Notes: a model not told the origin generated them from the letters alone. DNA of 64,000 nucleotides from an uncultured Flavobacteriaceae bacterium (GCA_947494325.1 CANLUS010000003.1:372001-436000); one strand, 5' to 3'. Numbered from the stretch's first letter, positions 35,027-44,265 are shown. Program-made: numbers and translations.

Positions 35027-35944
35027 TTATAGTTTTTTTATGGAAACATCTCCGTTTAACGTTTTAAAATCTAATCTTGTTCCTCCATTGCCTATTCTCA
35101 CGAGGGGCTTCGATGTATAACGATATTTTACGCCTCTTTTTTTGTTTGTTCTATTTTTTTCACCACCGGTAATATATTCACTAATAGTAAAATCTGTATA
35201 GAGGTCACCATGCATACTTTCGAAGGCAACATCAGCGGTTAAGTTCTTTAAATAATTAATAGTAATATCTCCATTAATAGTACTGTACGATGATTTTTTT
35301 ACCGGATTCTTAGCATAGGTCACATCGATTGTTCCGTTAATGGTATGAGCTTCGGTCGCACCAGACACATTATTTAAGGCAATAGAACCATTTATATTTC
35401 CGGCCTTAATAATTTGTGCTTGAACATCATTTACGGCGACATCTCCGTCATTAATTGTACTCACATCAATACTAATGTTTCTTGGTACCTTGATTATATA
35501 TGACAATTCAGCATTATAGGGCACTTTATTACCGTAACTACCTCTGTTTACATTCATGCCGTGATATTCAGCATCAAAACAAATATAGGGAGCGTCCGGA
35601 TGTACTATGATTTTATGGGCAGTTTCAATTATATTAATTTTAAATTCTTTCTTCCCTTTTTCTAGACCGGCCTGCGAATTGGCAGTTATAGTCTTTTTAA
35701 TTTCAATTTTAATGGTAGTTCCATTGTAAGCTTCTACATCTATCGAACCGTGAATATTTCTGGCCACGAACATATTTTCAGTAGCATTATTTTTAAAAGA
35801 CACTTCTTTTGTTATAGTTTCGACAGATTTTTGGCCATATACCTGACCTATGCATAACATGACTATTAATAATACGAATGATATTTTGTCTATAGTATAT
35901 GTTTGGTATTCATGATGTTTATTTGTAAAATTCATTGTCTTCAT
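35027..35944 (-). CDS. DUF4097 family secreted beta-structured protein (paralogue 2)
   Basis: 305 residues. An N-terminal extension (1-17) precedes a signal sequence at about 19-37 (DKISFVLLIVMLCIGQVYG). Repeating DUF4097 strands include NIHGSIDVEAYNGTTIKIEI, GNINGSIALNNVSGATEAHT, STINGDITINYLKNL, SMHGDLYTDFTISEY and a final KTLNGDVSIKKL. It resembles the downstream paralogue in its tail (an FNGDIIV/LNGDVSI end). Begins 2 bp after the HEAT anti-sigma gene, so it is likely a regulated product of the sigma operon. Confidence 0.8.
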   Translation of the reverse strand: MKTMNFTNKHHEYQTYTIDKISFVLLIVMLCIGQVYGQKSVETITKEVSFKNNATENMFVARNIHGSIDVEAYNGTTIKIEIKKTITANSQAGLEKGKKEFKINIIETAHKIIVHPDAPYICFDAEYHGMNVNRGSYGNKVPYNAELSYIIKVPRNISIDVSTINDGDVAVNDVQAQIIKAGNINGSIALNNVSGATEAHTINGTIDVTYAKNPVKKSSYSTINGDITINYLKNLTADVAFESMHGDLYTDFTISEYITGGEKNRTNKKRGVKYRYTSKPLVRIGNGGTRLDFKTLNGDVSIKKL

Positions 35945-35946
35945 TT

Positions 35947-36753
35947 TTATGTTAGTGATTGTACAGATTTCTCTAGTTCTTCACGCACAGAGCTATTAAG
36001 ATCGTCTTTTTCTAATAATTTATTGAGTTCTTTACGAGCCCCTTTTTCTTGTAAAGCAACCATTACTTTGGCAATCGTTACTTGTACCATTGGATCTTCT
36101 TGATATCGTATTGATTTTACCAATCCTTCTCTCACAAAAGGTTCGTCAGCAAATAGCAACAATGATTCAATAGCCGCTAACCTTACATTTACATTATCAT
36201 CATTATTTAATGTTTTTAACAAGGCATCGACGATAGTTTCATTTACTTTATCAAGCTTATTGGTTTCATTTAGAGCTTGCATCCGTTTATTAGCCGCAGG
36301 TTGTTCCAGCAACGTCAATACAAGCGATTCTCTAACTTCATGAGTTTCTAGCTGTGCTAATTGTGGAATGTCATTACCGTTTGCATTAAAATTTAAGGTA
36401 TATCCTAAACCTAAGCCAATTACAAGCATGGCTAATCGATACAACCATTGGTTATTATTCTGAGTAAAAAATGTGAATAATGGATCAAACAAAAAATTCA
36501 AAGAAAAAGAGCTCCGTGTAGATGTCTGTTCTTTATAATCATCGAGCATCGAATAGAATTTAGTATCCATTTCTTTACTAGGATCTGGTGATTCATGATC
36601 TCCTAAAGCGTTCCAAGAACTCGAAAGTTCATTGAACTCTTTTTGATGATTAGGATGTTCTTCAAGAAATTGTTCAAACGCTAGTTTCTCATCTGATGAT
36701 AAGGTATCAGCTAGGTAATCTATCATTAATTCATTAATCTTATTAGTATCCAT
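35947..36753 (-). CDS. Putative anti-sigma factor with periplasmic HEAT repeats
   Basis: 268 residues. The cytosolic N-terminus (about 1-95) has the look of an anti-sigma domain (INELMIDYLADTLSSDEKLAFEQFLEEHPNHQKEF) without the His/Cys zinc motif of classical ZAS domains. A single membrane helix runs at about 104-121 (LYRLAMLVIGLGLGYTLNF). The C-terminal 140-268 part has HEAT-type helical pairs (NVNVRLAAIESLLLFADEPF, VREGLVKSIRYQEDPMVQVT, ARKELNKLLEKDDLNSSV). The gene overlaps the ECF sigma gene by 11 bp, the typical sigma/anti-sigma coupling. The HEAT part probably senses an envelope protein signal (inference). Confidence 0.78.
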   Translation of the reverse strand: MDTNKINELMIDYLADTLSSDEKLAFEQFLEEHPNHQKEFNELSSSWNALGDHESPDPSKEMDTKFYSMLDDYKEQTSTRSSFSLNFLFDPLFTFFTQNNNQWLYRLAMLVIGLGLGYTLNFNANGNDIPQLAQLETHEVRESLVLTLLEQPAANKRMQALNETNKLDKVNETIVDALLKTLNNDDNVNVRLAAIESLLLFADEPFVREGLVKSIRYQEDPMVQVTIAKVMVALQEKGARKELNKLLEKDDLNSSVREELEKSVQSLT

Positions 36754-37309
36754 GATGTGTATTTTCTAATTTGAAAAATATCTCTTTTAACTCCTTGAGC
36801 GTTCTATGAATTTTAACCCGAACTGCGCCTTCGCTCATTCCCGTAACTTCTGCAATTTCTTGATATTTCATATCTTGATATCTACTTAAAATAAGAAGCT
36901 CTCGCTTTTCGGGATGCAATTCTTGCAAGGCTCTCTTTAATTGCAATTGTTGTTCATTGTCATCTAACTGTATCTCAATAGAGGTATCATCAACAAGTTT
37001 ATAGCTTACACTATCAACAGCAACATTTTTCAATTCTTTTTTGTTTTTTCTATACTGATCGTAATACATATTGCGCGCTAAATGATACATCCAGGTTGAA
37101 AACTTTCCGCTACCCGTGAAGGTGTGTTTGTATTTTAAAATTCGTACGAATACATTTTGCACTAAATCTTCACTGGCGGCTAGATCGTGATTCATTTTAA
37201 AGAAAAAACCTAACAACATTTTTTTATAACGTTCATACAACAACCCTAGCTTGTCTACCTCACCAGACTTTACTTTAAGCATTAATGCATTATCAGATAA
37301 ACTATTCAA
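36743..37309 (-). CDS. ECF-type RNA polymerase sigma factor
   Basis: 188 residues from a TTG start at 37307-37309 (an ATG nine codons later is an alternative; homologues usually have the LSDNALM segment, so the TTG is favoured). Region 2 is ASEDLVQNVFVRILKYKHTF with the core-binding helix, region 4 is SRYQDMKYQEIAEVTGMSEGAVRVKIHRTL with the recognition helix near the C-terminus. It directs RNA polymerase to an alternative promoter set, controlled by the overlapping HEAT anti-sigma protein. A TGTAAC-type box at 37364-37369 (minus) may be its own promoter element. Confidence 0.88.
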   Translation of the reverse strand: MNSLSDNALMLKVKSGEVDKLGLLYERYKKMLLGFFFKMNHDLAASEDLVQNVFVRILKYKHTFTGSGKFSTWMYHLARNMYYDQYRKNKKELKNVAVDSVSYKLVDDTSIEIQLDDNEQQLQLKRALQELHPEKRELLILSRYQDMKYQEIAEVTGMSEGAVRVKIHRTLKELKEIFFKLENTHHGY

Positions 37310-37363
37310 AATTTGGTTGTTGAATTATTAGTTATAACAGGGTAACTGTATCTTTATATAAAT

Positions 37364-37369
37364 GTTACA
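37364..37369 (-). promoter_or_regulatory. Possible ECF -35-like element TGTAAC
   Basis: TGTAAC on the minus strand, about 55 bp before the sigma gene start. ECF promoters often carry AAC in the -35 box; no matching -10 element is certain. Confidence 0.25.
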
Positions 37370-37437
37370 GAATTAAAATTATTTTTTTATGAAAGATACG
37401 AAATGACAGTAAATGATACTTTAGACTAGTATACTAT

Positions 37438-38331
37438 TTAGTTTTGTTCGTTGAGTTGAGACACTATTTTATGTAGCGCTATGCTTGCTTCTCGCATCAA
37501 TGGAAGTAGGGGCCAAATATGCGGCATTCGTTCTCCCTTAATGATACTAATGTTACAATCATTTTCTGTTAATTTTTCAACAGCCAATAATTGATCAGGA
37601 TAGGTAATATCATTTTCTGCCAGGAATAGCATGGTTGGTGGAAAGTTTTTAAAGCTACCATAAAGAGGAGAAATCATATTGTTTTCTAAGTCCTCATTAT
37701 CCGCACACATTTTTTTAGCACTTAGTACGCCTAATTTTGATAACATAGGATCTATTTTATCCAATTCCTCTATTTTAGGATTAGACATCGTGGCATCCAT
37801 CACGGGGGAAATTAAAACCAGTAGTCGAGGTAATTCAAGATTTTTTGAAATTAATCGTTGTATTAATGCAGTGATTAATGTACCTCCAACAGAATCTCCC
37901 AGTAAGGTAATTTGTTTGGAAGTGTATGTTCCTAAGGCCTTGCTGTAGACCGCATCGATATTTTGAGATATTTCTGAAATTTTGCTTTCAGGTGCTTTTG
38001 GATAATCACACATCCAAACTGTATGGTTCGTTTGATTGATAATTTTTTTAACAGTATCCCAATGGTGTTTTGCCGGACCAGAAATAAAAGCGCCTCCATG
38101 AATAAATATAACTAAGTTATTAGTTGTTTTATTCTTTTTTATTTCAGTGACGGTCGTATTTAAAATATCAAAGCTTTGTACATTAAAATTTCGAAAAGTA
38201 CTTCTCTTTGGGATATGCACATCTTCTCCTCTTATTTTCTCAAAATCAATTGGGTCTTTGCTAAAATCTTTTTTTACACCTTTTAACTTTAAGACGAATA
38301 AAATGAGATAATACGTGATGCTTTGTTTCAT
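37438..38331 (-). CDS. Alpha/beta hydrolase, hormone-sensitive lipase-like esterase
   Basis: 297 residues. Oxyanion-hole motif HGGAF at 78-82 and nucleophile GDSVGGT at 145-151 (Ser147) define the HSL/esterase group. The Asp is expected in LAENDITYPDQL and the His in ERMPHIWPLL near the C-terminus. A hydrophobic N-terminal segment (TYYLILFVLKLKG) may anchor the enzyme to the membrane. It hydrolyses short-chain esters or lipids; the physiological substrate is unknown. Neighbouring genes give no pathway. Confidence 0.85.
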   Translation of the reverse strand: MKQSITYYLILFVLKLKGVKKDFSKDPIDFEKIRGEDVHIPKRSTFRNFNVQSFDILNTTVTEIKKNKTTNNLVIFIHGGAFISGPAKHHWDTVKKIINQTNHTVWMCDYPKAPESKISEISQNIDAVYSKALGTYTSKQITLLGDSVGGTLITALIQRLISKNLELPRLLVLISPVMDATMSNPKIEELDKIDPMLSKLGVLSAKKMCADNEDLENNMISPLYGSFKNFPPTMLFLAENDITYPDQLLAVEKLTENDCNISIIKGERMPHIWPLLPLMREASIALHKIVSQLNEQN

Positions 38332-38400
38332 TAATTTTTTTGATTATTTAATGATAACAAGATCAACTTTTTCATCGAGAAAGCCAACTTCAGTTTTAAT

Positions 38401-38910
38401 TTAACTCAATTGATTTAAAAATGAGTCCATATTGATTTGTACTTTTTTAGGAATCCCATCTTCTTCAATCCAAGTGTGTAGGTCTCCTAAATATTCCATG
38501 CCCAAATAATTTGCACTTTCTTTAAAGGGCATCGCAAAGCCTTCTTTTAAATCATTGTGATTGCTTACGCTTATCATCGCCATCTTCTTTCCTTGTAAGC
38601 ACCTTCCTAAATCTTTATGTGTTTTTAAGAGATCAGAAATTCTGTCAAAGAACACTTTTAAATATCCGCTCATACTATACCAATATACAGGTGTTGCAAA
38701 TAGAATGATGTCATAATTACTTATAATTTCTTCCATTAATGGAATGAAATCGTCGTCAACATTATGAAAGTCATAGTCAAAATGACCAATAGATTTATTT
38801 TTTAAATCTACAATATCAACCTTCTTTTTTTTAGATATATAATTGATGATGGTCGCGGTATCTCCATTACTTCTTGCACTGGCTTGGATAATTATGATGT
38901 TATTTTTCAT
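38401..38910 (-). CDS. NAD(P)H-dependent FMN-type oxidoreductase (flavodoxin fold)
   Basis: 169 residues. Flavodoxin-like fold with the FMN phosphate loop QASARSNGDTATI at 9-21, TPVYWYSMSGYLKVFFDR at about 75-93 (flavin ring contact) and MAMISVSNHND. Related to the NADPH-dependent FMN reductase / azoreductase group that reduce quinones, azo dyes or iron chelates. Soluble. Downstream of it on the same strand is the esterase gene (70 bp away). Confidence 0.85.
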   Translation of the reverse strand: MKNNIIIIQASARSNGDTATIINYISKKKKVDIVDLKNKSIGHFDYDFHNVDDDFIPLMEEIISNYDIILFATPVYWYSMSGYLKVFFDRISDLLKTHKDLGRCLQGKKMAMISVSNHNDLKEGFAMPFKESANYLGMEYLGDLHTWIEEDGIPKKVQINMDSFLNQLS

Positions 38911-39031
38911 GCAACTAATTACGGGATTCTATTAGCAAATAAATAGATCATAAGATAGAAATTATTGATATCGTAAGAACGAAAACCTATTGTATTATTT
39001 CTATCTTTAACCCATATAATCTATTTAATCT

Positions 39032-39889
39032 ATGAGTACAGATAATTATAAGATCTCAAAAAAAATAGCCCTTAGTGAATTTGCGACTAAAGAAGTACAA
39101 GATGCTGCAAAGAAGAAATTAAAAAAAGTTAGAAAACACATAAGTGCCTTACAAGATACTATGTACGCTCATGGCAAATATAGTATGTTAGTATGCTTAC
39201 AAGGGATGGATACCTCCGGGAAAGACAGCCTGATACGAGAAGTATTTAAAGACGTGAATGCGCGAGGTGTTGTTGTACATAGTTTTAAAGTACCAACAGA
39301 TAAAGAGCTGAAACATGATTTTTTATGGAGACATTATATTGCATTACCCGCGCGTGGTAAGATCGGTGTCTTTAATCGTACTCATTATGAAAATGTACTG
39401 GTTACAAGAGTACATCCAGGTTATATCTTGGGCGAAAATATACCTGCTATAAAAAGTGTTGATGATTTGAACGATGCTTTTTACCATGAGCGAATGGAGC
39501 ATATCAATAATTTTGAGAGACATCTTTCTGAAAACGGAACCATCATTTTGAAATTCTTTCTACACCTTTCGAAAGAAGAACAGGCGAATCGGTTGTTAAG
39601 ACGAATCAACTTGAGGGAGAAAAACTGGAAATTCTCGGCAGGTGACTTAAAAGAAAGAAAATTATGGGATCAATACCAGACATGCTATGAAGATGTGTTA
39701 AATAGAACATCAAAAAAGAATGCACCGTGGTATGTTATTCCTGCCGATGACAAGCCAACGGCTCGTTTAATAGTAGCGAATACTATATTAGAAACATTAC
39801 AAAATTATAAAGACATCAAGGAGCCAGAACTGGATGAAGAGACGAAGTCAAGATTAACAGAATTTAAATCACTACTAGAAAACGAATAA
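39032..39889 (+). CDS. ppk2: Polyphosphate kinase 2 family protein
   Basis: 285 residues. PPK2 enzymes phosphorylate nucleotides from polyphosphate (or the reverse). The Walker A loop is GMDTSGKDS at 58-66, followed by the lid region (GVVVHSFKVPTDKELKHDFLWR) and the ARGKIGVFNRTHYENVLV segment with the Asn/Arg that bind polyphosphate. ERHLSENGTIILKFFLHLSKEE is the common C-terminal helix. It ends 1 bp before the peptidase gene; the two might be co-transcribed by chance. Confidence 0.93.
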   Translation: MSTDNYKISKKIALSEFATKEVQDAAKKKLKKVRKHISALQDTMYAHGKYSMLVCLQGMDTSGKDSLIREVFKDVNARGVVVHSFKVPTDKELKHDFLWRHYIALPARGKIGVFNRTHYENVLVTRVHPGYILGENIPAIKSVDDLNDAFYHERMEHINNFERHLSENGTIILKFFLHLSKEEQANRLLRRINLREKNWKFSAGDLKERKLWDQYQTCYEDVLNRTSKKNAPWYVIPADDKPTARLIVANTILETLQNYKDIKEPELDEETKSRLTEFKSLLENE

Positions 39890-39890
39890 A

Positions 39891-41309
39891 ATGAAAAAGA
39901 TATTTTCAATTACCTTATGTTGCACAGTATTACAATTTTTTAGTTGCGCCGAAGCAGTCTCGCAGCAAACAGCTATTCAAACGAATGACAAAAAAGATTC
40001 AATTCAGATTAAAAACATATTTACGAAGTCACTTACTGAAGGCAAGAGTTATGATTGGTTGAATTATTTGTCTAATCGGATAGGAGCACGTTTAGCTGGT
40101 TCGGAAGGAGATAAAAAAGCGGTGGCCTGGGGGAAAAAAGAATTAGAAAAATTAGGTTTGGATAGTGTTTGGTTACAGCCGGTTACAGTTCCTCACTGGG
40201 AACGAGGTGAAAAAGAGGTAGCTCGTATCGAAACACAATTTGGAAATTTTAATTTGGCTATTTGTGCCTTAGGAGGTTCAATTGCAACACCTGAAGGTGG
40301 TATTACCGCAGAAGTTATTGAGGTTCAAAGTCTGAAAGAAGTAGAAGAGTTAGGAGCAAAAGTAAAAGGAAAAATTGTTTTTTATAATAGACCCATGCCT
40401 GCTGATAAAATTGAAACCTTCAAGGCATATGGAGCGAGTGTAGACCAGCGATATAGCGGTGCAAGAGTTGCCGGCAAATATGGAGCAGTAGGAGCGATTG
40501 TGCGCTCAATGAACTTGAGTATCGATAATTATCCGCATACTGGCACCATGAGTTATGGAGATAATCCTGATCATATGAAAATTCCTACAGCCGCTATTAG
40601 CACGCGTGGCGCCGAGACTTTAAGTAAGTTTTTACAACGGGAAGACAAAATTAAAACCAAATTGTTTTTTAAACAAAGCTGTAAAACCTTGCCCGATGCA
40701 CAATCATATAATGTTATTGGAGAACTCAAAGGAAGCGAATTTCCAAATGAAATTATGGTCGTTGGAGGGCATTTAGACTCTTGGGATTTAGGAGATGGTT
40801 CTCATGATGATGGAGCGGGAATAGTACAATCGATGGAAGTTTTACGTTTGTTTAAGGAGTTGAAAATTAAGCCTAAGCGCACCTTGCGGGTGGTCTTATT
40901 TGCAAACGAAGAAAATGGCCTTGCCGGAGGTAACGAATATGCTAGATTGGCGAAAGAAAATAAGGAAAAACACATTGTTGCTTTAGAATCTGATGCTGGT
41001 GGATTTACACCACGCGGATTCGGCTTTTCTTGTAATGATGAAAATTATGAGCAGGTGCAAGGTTGGAAATCATTATTCAAACCTTATAATTTACATATTT
41101 TCGCTAGAGGTGGAGGTGGAGCAGACATAGGGCCGTTGAAAAAGGATGATAATGTAATTTTGGGATTACGCCCAGATTCACAACGCTATTTCGATTATCA
41201 TCACACTTCTATTGATACGTTTGATAAAATTAATAAACGAGAATTAGAGTTAGGCGCTGCGAGTATGGCTGCTATTATATATTTGTTCGATACTTACGGA
41301 ATCAAATAA
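39891..41309 (+). CDS. M28 family metallopeptidase, secreted
   Basis: 472 residues. Signal sequence 1-24 with a possible lipobox FFSC (Cys19) or simple export signal. The domain order is PA insert (about 140-240, KGKIVFYNRPMP) and M28 catalytic domain (about 275-460). The zinc-binding residues appear in VGGHLDSWDLGDGSHDDGAG (His/Asp), FANEENG (catalytic Glu), ESDAGG and DYHHTSIDTFD. Resembles carboxypeptidase Q. It would digest peptides in the periplasm or outside. Confidence 0.9.
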   Translation: MKKIFSITLCCTVLQFFSCAEAVSQQTAIQTNDKKDSIQIKNIFTKSLTEGKSYDWLNYLSNRIGARLAGSEGDKKAVAWGKKELEKLGLDSVWLQPVTVPHWERGEKEVARIETQFGNFNLAICALGGSIATPEGGITAEVIEVQSLKEVEELGAKVKGKIVFYNRPMPADKIETFKAYGASVDQRYSGARVAGKYGAVGAIVRSMNLSIDNYPHTGTMSYGDNPDHMKIPTAAISTRGAETLSKFLQREDKIKTKLFFKQSCKTLPDAQSYNVIGELKGSEFPNEIMVVGGHLDSWDLGDGSHDDGAGIVQSMEVLRLFKELKIKPKRTLRVVLFANEENGLAGGNEYARLAKENKEKHIVALESDAGGFTPRGFGFSCNDENYEQVQGWKSLFKPYNLHIFARGGGGADIGPLKKDDNVILGLRPDSQRYFDYHHTSIDTFDKINKRELELGAASMAAIIYLFDTYGIK

Positions 41310-41318
41310 TCTACGTGT

Positions 41319-42869
41319 ATGAAAATTAAAAGATATTTTTTTGAGATAGGATGTCTTGTCTTATTACTTTCTTGTAACACAACGCAGCCAACGGTAAAAC
41401 AGGCAAGAATCGTAGATGATGGCAAAATTAGTTTTACGTTTTTGCAAGTGAATGATGTTTATGAAATTGCCCCATTGGCAGGAGGTAAAGAAGGTGGATT
41501 GGCTAGAGTAGCTACCCTGAAGAAGAACTTATTAAAAGAGAATCCCAATACCTTTGCTTTTATGGCTGGTGATTTCTTGAGTCCATCATTATTAGGAACA
41601 ATCAAATATAATGGCAAACGAATTAGAGGGCAACAGATGATTGAAACCATGAATGCTGTAGGTTTTGACCTTGCGGCGTTCGGAAATCACGAATTCGATT
41701 TAAGTAAAGGAGAACTGCAACAACGATTAAATGAATCGGATTTTGCATGGACTTCAGCTAACGTGCGTCAAAAATTTTGCGGAGATACTTTCCCTTTTTT
41801 TAAAGAGAGAAATGGCATAAAAGAGTTTGTGCCCGATACGTATATAATTGAAGCCAAAGATGCCGATGGAACGCAGATTAAGATAGGTTTCTTTAGTGTG
41901 ACCCTGCCGTCAAATCCTAAAAATTACGTTGCTTATGCGGATATATATACGGAAGCAAAACGGGCCTATTTAAGTTTAAAGAAGAGCTCAGATATTGTCT
42001 TTGGGTTAACCCATGTAACGCTAGAAGAAGATAAAAAAATTGCAGAATTGTTAAATGATATCCCATTAGTTATGGGAGGTCATGAACATACCAATATGCT
42101 CATCGATGTTGGCAGTACCAAGATTGCAAAAGCAGATGCGAATGCAAAAACTGCTTATGTACATCGTATTGAATATAACAAAAAGACAAAAGTTTACACC
42201 TTAACATCGGAGTTGAAACCAATTACAGATAAATTGATAGATGATATAGCAACACAAAAGGTAATTGATAAATGGAACAATGTCTTAAATGAAGAGATCA
42301 AAGAAATCGTATCGAATCCTAATGAGATCATCTTTAATGCGAAAATTCCTCTAGACGGTAGAGATGCTCCAATTCGAAGTGTTCAAACAAATTTAGGGCG
42401 ATTGATTGCTCGATCTATGGCCTATGGTTTTGATAATAAAGTAGATTGTGCGCTGGTTAATGGAGGTTCTATTCGAATCGATGATCAATTAACAGGTGCA
42501 ATTAATAGTTTAGATATTTTTAGAGTATTGCCTTTTGGTGGAGGAATTTTGAAAGTTGACATTAAAGGAAGTCTTCTAAAAGAAGTTTTAGACTATGGGC
42601 AATCGAAAGCCGGCAACGGTGCATATCTTCAAAGGTATCTTGCTGAGTTCGATGCAATTTCTAAGGCTTGGAAAATTAATGGTAAGACTATTGATAGTGA
42701 AACAATATATAAGGTAGCCTTCAGTGATTATTTGTTAAAAGGATTCGATATTCCATTCCTTAAACCTGATAATGAGGGGGTTTTAAAAGTGCATACACCT
42801 TCAAATGAAGAGATGGGTTCTGATATCAGAAAAACGACTATCGAATATCTAAAGTCTATTGATAAATAA
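41319..42869 (+). CDS. 5'-nucleotidase/metallophosphatase lipoprotein (UshA-like)
   Basis: 516 residues. Lipobox LLSC (Cys19). Metallophosphatase motifs: VNDVYEIAPL (first Asp), AGDFLSPS, FGNHEFD and GGHEHTN (metal ligands), followed by a 5'-nucleotidase C-terminal domain with VNGGSIRIDD and a GAYLQR type segment. Members dephosphorylate extracellular nucleotides or hydrolyse UDP-sugars to recover phosphate and nucleosides. 9 bp after the peptidase; both are nutrient-acquisition enzymes in the envelope. Confidence 0.92.
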   Translation: MKIKRYFFEIGCLVLLLSCNTTQPTVKQARIVDDGKISFTFLQVNDVYEIAPLAGGKEGGLARVATLKKNLLKENPNTFAFMAGDFLSPSLLGTIKYNGKRIRGQQMIETMNAVGFDLAAFGNHEFDLSKGELQQRLNESDFAWTSANVRQKFCGDTFPFFKERNGIKEFVPDTYIIEAKDADGTQIKIGFFSVTLPSNPKNYVAYADIYTEAKRAYLSLKKSSDIVFGLTHVTLEEDKKIAELLNDIPLVMGGHEHTNMLIDVGSTKIAKADANAKTAYVHRIEYNKKTKVYTLTSELKPITDKLIDDIATQKVIDKWNNVLNEEIKEIVSNPNEIIFNAKIPLDGRDAPIRSVQTNLGRLIARSMAYGFDNKVDCALVNGGSIRIDDQLTGAINSLDIFRVLPFGGGILKVDIKGSLLKEVLDYGQSKAGNGAYLQRYLAEFDAISKAWKINGKTIDSETIYKVAFSDYLLKGFDIPFLKPDNEGVLKVHTPSNEEMGSDIRKTTIEYLKSIDK

Positions 42870-42899
42870 TTATTATCCTGATAATTAATCTCTTATATA

Positions 42900-42924
42900 T
42901 TTATTTAAAATTAATCTAAATAAA
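42900..42924. promoter_or_regulatory. 25-bp iron-type operator, copy 1
   Basis: TTTATTTAAA-ATTAA-TCTAAATAAA, a 10-5-10 dyad with one mismatch between the halves. It lies 25 bp upstream of the porin -7 box, in the -33 region. Same format at 42974 and 44237. Confidence 0.6.
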
Positions 42925-42949
42925 CCTTTTTTTAATTCATTTCCATTTA

Positions 42950-42957
42950 TATATTTG
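42950..42957 (+). promoter_or_regulatory. -7 promoter box of the porin gene
   Basis: TATATTTG, exact TAnnTTTG, 47 bp before ATG 43005. It sits between two operator copies. Confidence 0.55.
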
Positions 42958-42973
42958 CGGCTTCAAATAATTT

Positions 42974-42998
42974 ACTATTTATATTAAGTCTAAATAAA
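42974..42998. promoter_or_regulatory. 25-bp iron-type operator, copy 2
   Basis: ACTATTTATA-TTAAG-TCTAAATAAA: right half identical to copy 1, left half 7 of 10 matches to the consensus TTTATTTAGA. It falls in the 5' leader between the promoter and ATG 43005. Confidence 0.5.
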
Positions 42999-43004
42999 AG
43001 TGCA

Positions 43005-44168
43005 ATGAACAAAATAAAAGTTTTACTATTTACCGTTTTATTCGCTGCCGTTTCATATGCTCAAACGGCTCCAGATTCATTAAGTATGAATCCTCAAACC
43101 CAAATCAATGCAGCCCAACGAATTTTAACGGGTAATATTAATACAGGTGTTACAGTTGGAGGTTATGGAGAGGTGTTATACAATCAACCAGAAGGTGATA
43201 ACGGTGAGATAGATGTGCAACGTTTGGTTTTGTTATTTGGATACAAATTTAACGAAAGGGTTCAGTTTGTTACGGAGGTAGAATTGGAGCATGTTGAGGA
43301 AGTCTTCGTAGAACAGGCTTTTGTGCAATATAGTCTGAATGATAAGGTAAATCTGCGCGCAGGATTGATGTTAGTTCCAATGGGAATTGTCAATGAGTAT
43401 CATGAACCTACAACTTTTAACGGTGTTGAAAGGCCAAGTATAGATGCGTCTATAGTACCATCTACCTGGCGAGAAATTGGCTTTGGTGTTTCAGGTAGAT
43501 TAGATGAGATATCGATGCGCTATCAGGCCTATGTAATGAATGGTTTTGCATCCGTTAATGGAACTAAAGTATTGGGAGGTTCTAACGGATTACGAAATGG
43601 ACGTCAAAAAGGAATAAGATCGACTGTAAACAAACCAACTTTTTCTGCAAAACTTGACCATTATGGTATTCAGGGATTGCGTTTAGGACTTGCTGGTTAC
43701 GTTGGTCGTACACAGGCAGAAGATGATGTAGATGCTCTCGACGGATCGGATGTTGGTGTTGCCATGATTGGTTTAGACGCACGTTATGCCTTTCAACGAT
43801 TCACCGCGAGAGGCCAGTTTATTAACGCTTCCATTTCTGATACTGAAGCTTATAATGATAGAAATAATGCCGAGCTAGGGAGTGCATTACAAGGATGGTA
43901 CCTAGAAGCTGGATATAATTTATTACCTCAAACAAAAAAACAACGCTTATTTGCTTTTGCGAGGTATGAAGACTATGATACGCATGCATCTGTTGATGGT
44001 GATCTTCTAAGAAATTTGGCCTATGATAGAAATGAATGGACTTTCGGCTTAAGCTATCATATTGCACCTGGTGCCGTTGTAAAAGCAGATTATCAAATAA
44101 AAGATAACGCCGCAGTAAATAGTGACGTCAAAAACCAATTAAATTTTGGTGTTGGCGTATGGTTCTAG
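43005..44168 (+). CDS. Outer-membrane porin-like beta-barrel protein
   Basis: 387 residues. Signal peptide 1-20 (MNKIKVLLFTVLFAAVSYAQ). The mature part alternates short amphipathic strands (VGGYGEVLYNQ, ERVQFVTEVELEHVEEVFVEQAFVQY, RLGLAGYVGRTQ, RFTARGQFINASI, KVDYQIKD-like) and ends in Phe (FGVGVWF), the signature of an outer-membrane barrel. Similar to the porins annotated in Flavobacteriia. Its promoter is flanked by two copies of an operator shared with the FMN-binding/feo operon, so it may admit an iron source; the substrate is unknown. Confidence 0.8.
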   Translation: MNKIKVLLFTVLFAAVSYAQTAPDSLSMNPQTQINAAQRILTGNINTGVTVGGYGEVLYNQPEGDNGEIDVQRLVLLFGYKFNERVQFVTEVELEHVEEVFVEQAFVQYSLNDKVNLRAGLMLVPMGIVNEYHEPTTFNGVERPSIDASIVPSTWREIGFGVSGRLDEISMRYQAYVMNGFASVNGTKVLGGSNGLRNGRQKGIRSTVNKPTFSAKLDHYGIQGLRLGLAGYVGRTQAEDDVDALDGSDVGVAMIGLDARYAFQRFTARGQFINASISDTEAYNDRNNAELGSALQGWYLEAGYNLLPQTKKQRLFAFARYEDYDTHASVDGDLLRNLAYDRNEWTFGLSYHIAPGAVVKADYQIKDNAAVNSDVKNQLNFGVGVWF

Positions 44169-44236
44169 CATAAGTGTTTGGTTAGGTGAAGAGCTGATTT
44201 TGAACTTTTTTAAGTTTGAATTCAGCTTTTCTTAAT

Positions 44237-44261
44237 TTTATTTAGATTTATTATAAATAAA
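44237..44261. promoter_or_regulatory. 25-bp iron-type operator, copy 3
   Basis: TTTATTTAGA-TTTAT-TATAAATAAA, 10-5-10 dyad with nine of ten bases paired. It lies 4 bp upstream of the -7 box of the feo operon, so a bound repressor would block RNA polymerase. Confidence 0.6.
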
Positions 44262-44265
44262 TATT

